A DNA stretch of 64,000 bases from Yeguia hominis. Lineage in GTDB: Bacteria; Bacillota; Clostridia; Oscillospirales; Acutalibacteraceae. Positions 61,368 to 64,000 of the stretch are shown piece by piece. How positions within the stretch are numbered: position 1 is the stretch's first letter; each line of letters opens with the position of its first letter. The stretch covers positions 7,756 through 71,755 of the forward strand of contig NZ_JACRSN010000018.1 in NCBI RefSeq assembly GCF_014384705.1, given 5' to 3'. The notes below the pieces were generated by a model, which did no database searches, was not told where the DNA came from, and saw only the letters and a list, made by a program, of their open reading frames with translations. Both the position numbers and the translations under genes were made by a program.

Positions 61368-63265
61368 GCGCTGCATTTCTTCCCATTACGCGGGAAGAGA
61401 TGGAGGCGCGCGGTTGGGAACAACCGGATTTCGTTTTCGTAACAGGCGACGCCTACGTCGATCACCCGACCTTTGGCCCGGCAATCCTTTCCCGTCTTTT
61501 GGAGCATTACGGCTACAAGGTGGCCATTCTGGCCCAGCCGGATTGGAGAAAGGATACGGATTTTGCCCGGTTTGGAAGACCCGCGCTCGGCTTTTTGGTC
61601 AGCGCGGGCAATCTCGATTCCATGGTTGCACATTATACGGTGGCCAAAAGGCGCCGGGGAGAAGATGCCTATTCCCCCGGAAGAGTCATGGGAAAACGTC
61701 CGGATCGTGCGGTGACCGTTTATACGCGAAAGCTCAAAGTGCTCTATCCGGACTGTCCGGTAGTTATTGGCGGAATGGAGGCCTCCCTGCGCCGGTTTGC
61801 CCACTACGATTATTGGGATGACACCGTGCATCCGTCGGTGCTTGTGGAATCCGGCGCGGATCTGCTCTCTTACGGGATGGGAGAAAAACAAACCCTGGAG
61901 ATTGCAGAGCGCCTTTTGCGCGGAGAGGATGTTTCCCAACTGCGGAATATCCGGGGAACCTGCTATTTGGTTCCGGCCGCCGAGTACCGGCCGGGTCCGG
62001 CGGTGGAATGTCCCAGTTTTGAGGAGGTCCGCACAGACAAGCGGGCTTATGCAATTTCCTGCCGGAAGCAGCAGGATGAACAGGATGCCGTCCGCGGAAA
62101 GCGGGTCATCCAAAAGCACGGCAAATGGATTCTGGTACAAAATCCGCCGATGCCGCCGCTTCAGCAGCAGGAACTGGACACCGTTTATGAGCTGCCCTAC
62201 CAGAGGACATACCATCCTTCCTATGAAGCAATGGGTGGCGTGCCTGCGATTGAAGAGGTCGAATTTTCTATCACGCAGAATCGCGGATGCTTCGGCGCCT
62301 GCAATTTCTGTTCCCTTGCATTTCACCAGGGTCGCGCGGTGACAGCTCGGAGCGAGGCTTCGATTCTCCGTGAGGCAAAACTGTTGACGGAAAGTCCGCA
62401 TTTTAAGGGGTATATCCACGACGTCGGCGGGCCTTCGGCAAATTTTCGGCACCCCTCCTGTAAAAAGCAGGAAACCCAGGGACTTTGTGCCGGAAAAAAA
62501 TGTCTTGCACCCAAACCTTGTCCGGCACTGCAGGCGGATCACCGGGAGTATCTCGCGATTCTCCGGAAGCTCCGCGCACTGCCGAAAATCAAGCGCGTCT
62601 TTATCCGGTCTGGAATCCGGTATGATTATCTGATGGAAGATCCGGATGAGAGCTTTTTCCGCGAGTTGGTGCAGCACCATATCAGCGGACAGCTGAAGGT
62701 CGCCCCCGAGCATTGCGCCGCTTCCGTCTTAGATAAAATGGGAAAACCGCACATTGAGGCCTATCTTCGGTTCCAAAAACGCTTTTTTGAGCTGACCAAA
62801 TCTGCGGGAAAGGAACAATATTTGGTGCCGTATTTGATGTCCTCGCACCCGGGAAGTACGCTTCGGGATGCAGTGGAGGTTGCGCTGTTTATCAAAAAGA
62901 ACCGTCTCCGACCGGAGCAGGTGCAGGATTTTTACCCGACACCCGGGACGGTTTCGACCTGTATGTTTTATACAGGACTGGATCCGTATACGCTTGAGCC
63001 GGTCTATATTCCGCGGGATCCGAAGGAAAAGGCCATGCAGCGGGCGCTGCTGCAGTATTTTGTGCCGAAAAACCGACCGCTTGTCGCACAGGCGCTGAAA
63101 GCGGCGGGACGGACCGATTTGATCGGAACGGGAGAACACTGTCTGATCCGTCCGCTTCCCGGAGAAAAGCCGGCTGAGAAACCCGGCGAGAAGCGGCACA
63201 GTCAGCCGAGTAAAAAGAAAAAGACGATCCGGAATGTCCGGAAATCGCCCAAAAAGAAAGCATAA
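61364..63265 (+). CDS. YgiQ-family radical SAM protein
   Basis: A 633-residue protein. The N-terminal half (FVFVTGDAYVDHPTFGPAIL, VVIGGMEASLRRFAHYDYWDD) is the UPF0313/YgiQ cap, then the radical SAM Cys motif CFGACNFC within ITQNRGCFGACNFCSLAF. VAPEHCAASVLDKMGKP and LVPYLMSSHPG follow, and a basic Lys-rich tail ends the protein. The substrate of the family is unknown. Last gene of the desulfurase-thiI-cinA-ygiQ operon. Confidence 0.93.
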   Translation: MSAAFLPITREEMEARGWEQPDFVFVTGDAYVDHPTFGPAILSRLLEHYGYKVAILAQPDWRKDTDFARFGRPALGFLVSAGNLDSMVAHYTVAKRRRGEDAYSPGRVMGKRPDRAVTVYTRKLKVLYPDCPVVIGGMEASLRRFAHYDYWDDTVHPSVLVESGADLLSYGMGEKQTLEIAERLLRGEDVSQLRNIRGTCYLVPAAEYRPGPAVECPSFEEVRTDKRAYAISCRKQQDEQDAVRGKRVIQKHGKWILVQNPPMPPLQQQELDTVYELPYQRTYHPSYEAMGGVPAIEEVEFSITQNRGCFGACNFCSLAFHQGRAVTARSEASILREAKLLTESPHFKGYIHDVGGPSANFRHPSCKKQETQGLCAGKKCLAPKPCPALQADHREYLAILRKLRALPKIKRVFIRSGIRYDYLMEDPDESFFRELVQHHISGQLKVAPEHCAASVLDKMGKPHIEAYLRFQKRFFELTKSAGKEQYLVPYLMSSHPGSTLRDAVEVALFIKKNRLRPEQVQDFYPTPGTVSTCMFYTGLDPYTLEPVYIPRDPKEKAMQRALLQYFVPKNRPLVAQALKAAGRTDLIGTGEHCLIRPLPGEKPAEKPGEKRHSQPSKKKKTIRNVRKSPKKKA

Positions 63266-63346
63266 AAAGGCAGCAGCCGCTCAAACTCCACAGCCGTATT
63301 AAGAAAGTAATTTTAAAATAATATGAATATGGCAAAAATCAAAATA

Positions 63347-63388
63347 GGTGCTGTCAAGGATTATGTGAAAAAAGGTTTGCAGACACCG
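63347..63388. repeat. Diverged IS256-type element end, copy 3
   Basis: Inverted relative to copies 1 and 2; shares CTGTCAAG, AAAGGTTTGCAGAC and ACCG with them. It lies between ygiQ and the IS3 element, without a transposase of its own. Confidence 0.55.
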
Positions 63389-63446
63389 ATGGAAAAGCTC
63401 GAACTTTCCCTCACCGTATAAAAAGCGGCCAGTAGCGCTTGGCTGC

Positions 63447-64000
63447 TTGGACTGTTTCCCAGCGAACAGACAAAGAAAAAAGCACCCAGTCGCAGAATAG
63501 CGGCGAATTACACGGCCTTGCTCCGGATTTCAAACGGAGTGTGGCCGTTCTTCAGGTTGATCCGCTCATAGTTGTAGAATCGCACATACTCCGCCACCGC
63601 CTGTTCGACTTCGGCCCGGCACGAAAATTTTCTCCGATACAGGCACTCTGTTTTCAGTGTCCCGAAAAAATTTTCCATTGCCGCATTGTCATAAGGGCAT
63701 TCGGGGCTGGACATCGACGGCTGAATGTGGGATTTTTGGCTTAGGTCAAAGTATGCTTGGTCTGTATATTGAAATCTTGGTCGCTGTGGAGGATTCGTCC
63801 ATCAGCGGCCTTCTCTTTTTTACAGGCATCCCGAACGGTATCCGTCACCAGCGAAGCGGTCATATCGCCGCCGATCCGGTGAGCCAGCACCATTTTTCCG
63901 CACAGATCCAGTACGGCACACAGATACACCATTCCCTTAGCTGTGGGAATATAGGTGATATCGGTTGCCCAAAAACGATTGGGGAATGGTTGGGCAAACG
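63447..64000 (-). mobile_element. IS3-family element, partial at the right edge
   Basis: The transposase end and a likely terminal sequence TGGACTGTTTCCCAGCG (from about 63447) are visible; the other end and orfA lie beyond the window. The 63389-63446 gap before it holds no gene. Confidence 0.6.
63508..64000 (-). pseudogene. IS3-family transposase orfB with frameshift, partial
   Basis: Integrase-core pieces: NRFWATDITYIPTAKGMVYL with catalytic Asp 1, GRILHSDQ with Asp 2, then after a frameshift SMSSPECPYDNAAMENFFGTLK with the catalytic Glu and YNYERINLKNGHTPFE near the end. One base is missing at about 63775-63777: CAAGATTTC is read where CAAGGATTTC is expected (SDQGF). The element is therefore probably inactive in cis. 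The N-terminus is beyond the right edge. Confidence 0.85.

Noticed and set aside
61259..62713. A 484-codon minus-strand frame opposite ygiQ
   Set aside because: It lacks a ribosome site and homology-like composition; the plus strand encodes a complete radical SAM protein.

Overview
The window looks like chromosome of an anaerobic, fermentative Firmicute, most likely a gut-type Clostridia (Oscillospirales/Ruminococcaceae-like); this is inferred from gene content, not from a marker comparison. Pointers are strong GGAGG ribosome sites, a tetrahydrofolate riboswitch in front of an ECF-type folT, indolepyruvate:ferredoxin oxidoreductase genes with paaK and an ACT-domain partner, an FHA-RodA/PBP pair, a VanW-domain protein, LCP and MGDG-synthase-type envelope enzymes, and a conjugative element of the Firmicutes helicase/methylase type.

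Region 1 (1 to about 15.3-16.1 kb, minus strand) is one end of an integrative conjugative element (ICE). Read right to left it holds parA and parB, a lipoprotein, a 1,406-residue sortase-anchored SpaA/Cna-B adhesin with an N-terminal thioester-type domain, a 28-residue membrane microprotein, five small element proteins (several overlapping as ATGA) and the first 1,855 residues of an ArdC/N6-methylase/SNF2-helicase giant that runs off the left edge. A complete TnpV-family gene with its own ribosome site lies out of frame inside the giant gene. About 860 bp without a gene separates parA from rpsI and must contain the element/chromosome junction.

Region 2 (16.1-31.5 kb) is mostly housekeeping: rplM-rpsI, a TtcA-like tRNA thiolase, tRNA-Val(GAC), a zinc/manganese ABC operon behind a perfect Fur-family-type palindrome, a HAD phosphatase, an N-terminally truncated GH2 beta-mannosidase beside IS200 and IS256-type remnants, a four-carbon-acid module (pdxA2-otnK), tatD-metG and an LCP protein.

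Region 3 (31.6-41.4 kb) has a highly base-paired non-coding block, a 40-residue membrane peptide, iorAB, then a likely insertion (Vat-type acetyltransferase, a truncated YczE/YitT-like membrane gene and a frameshifted IS256-family element), followed by the ACT/paaK pair on the opposite strand and folC-folT under a THF riboswitch.

Region 4 (41.4-51.9 kb) carries a left-handed beta-helix protein, FHA-RodA and its PBP, a phosphoglycolate-phosphatase-like HAD, an HtrA protease, a glycoside-hydrolase-like gene split by one amber codon, and a Crp/Fnr regulator divergent from a ferredoxin-type protein, with a palindrome placed like a class II activator site. Region 5 (52-64 kb) has an IS1182-family element that duplicated a whole terminator hairpin, a VanW protein, an MGDG-synthase-like glycosyltransferase, a Fur-family regulator, the cysteine desulfurase-thiI-cinA-ygiQ operon, and a frameshifted IS3 element cut by the right edge.

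The observations most worth following are the TnpV gene nested in the helicase/methylase gene, the four-way-junction-like element at 31.6 kb upstream of iorAB, and the terminator-duplicating IS1182 insertion.
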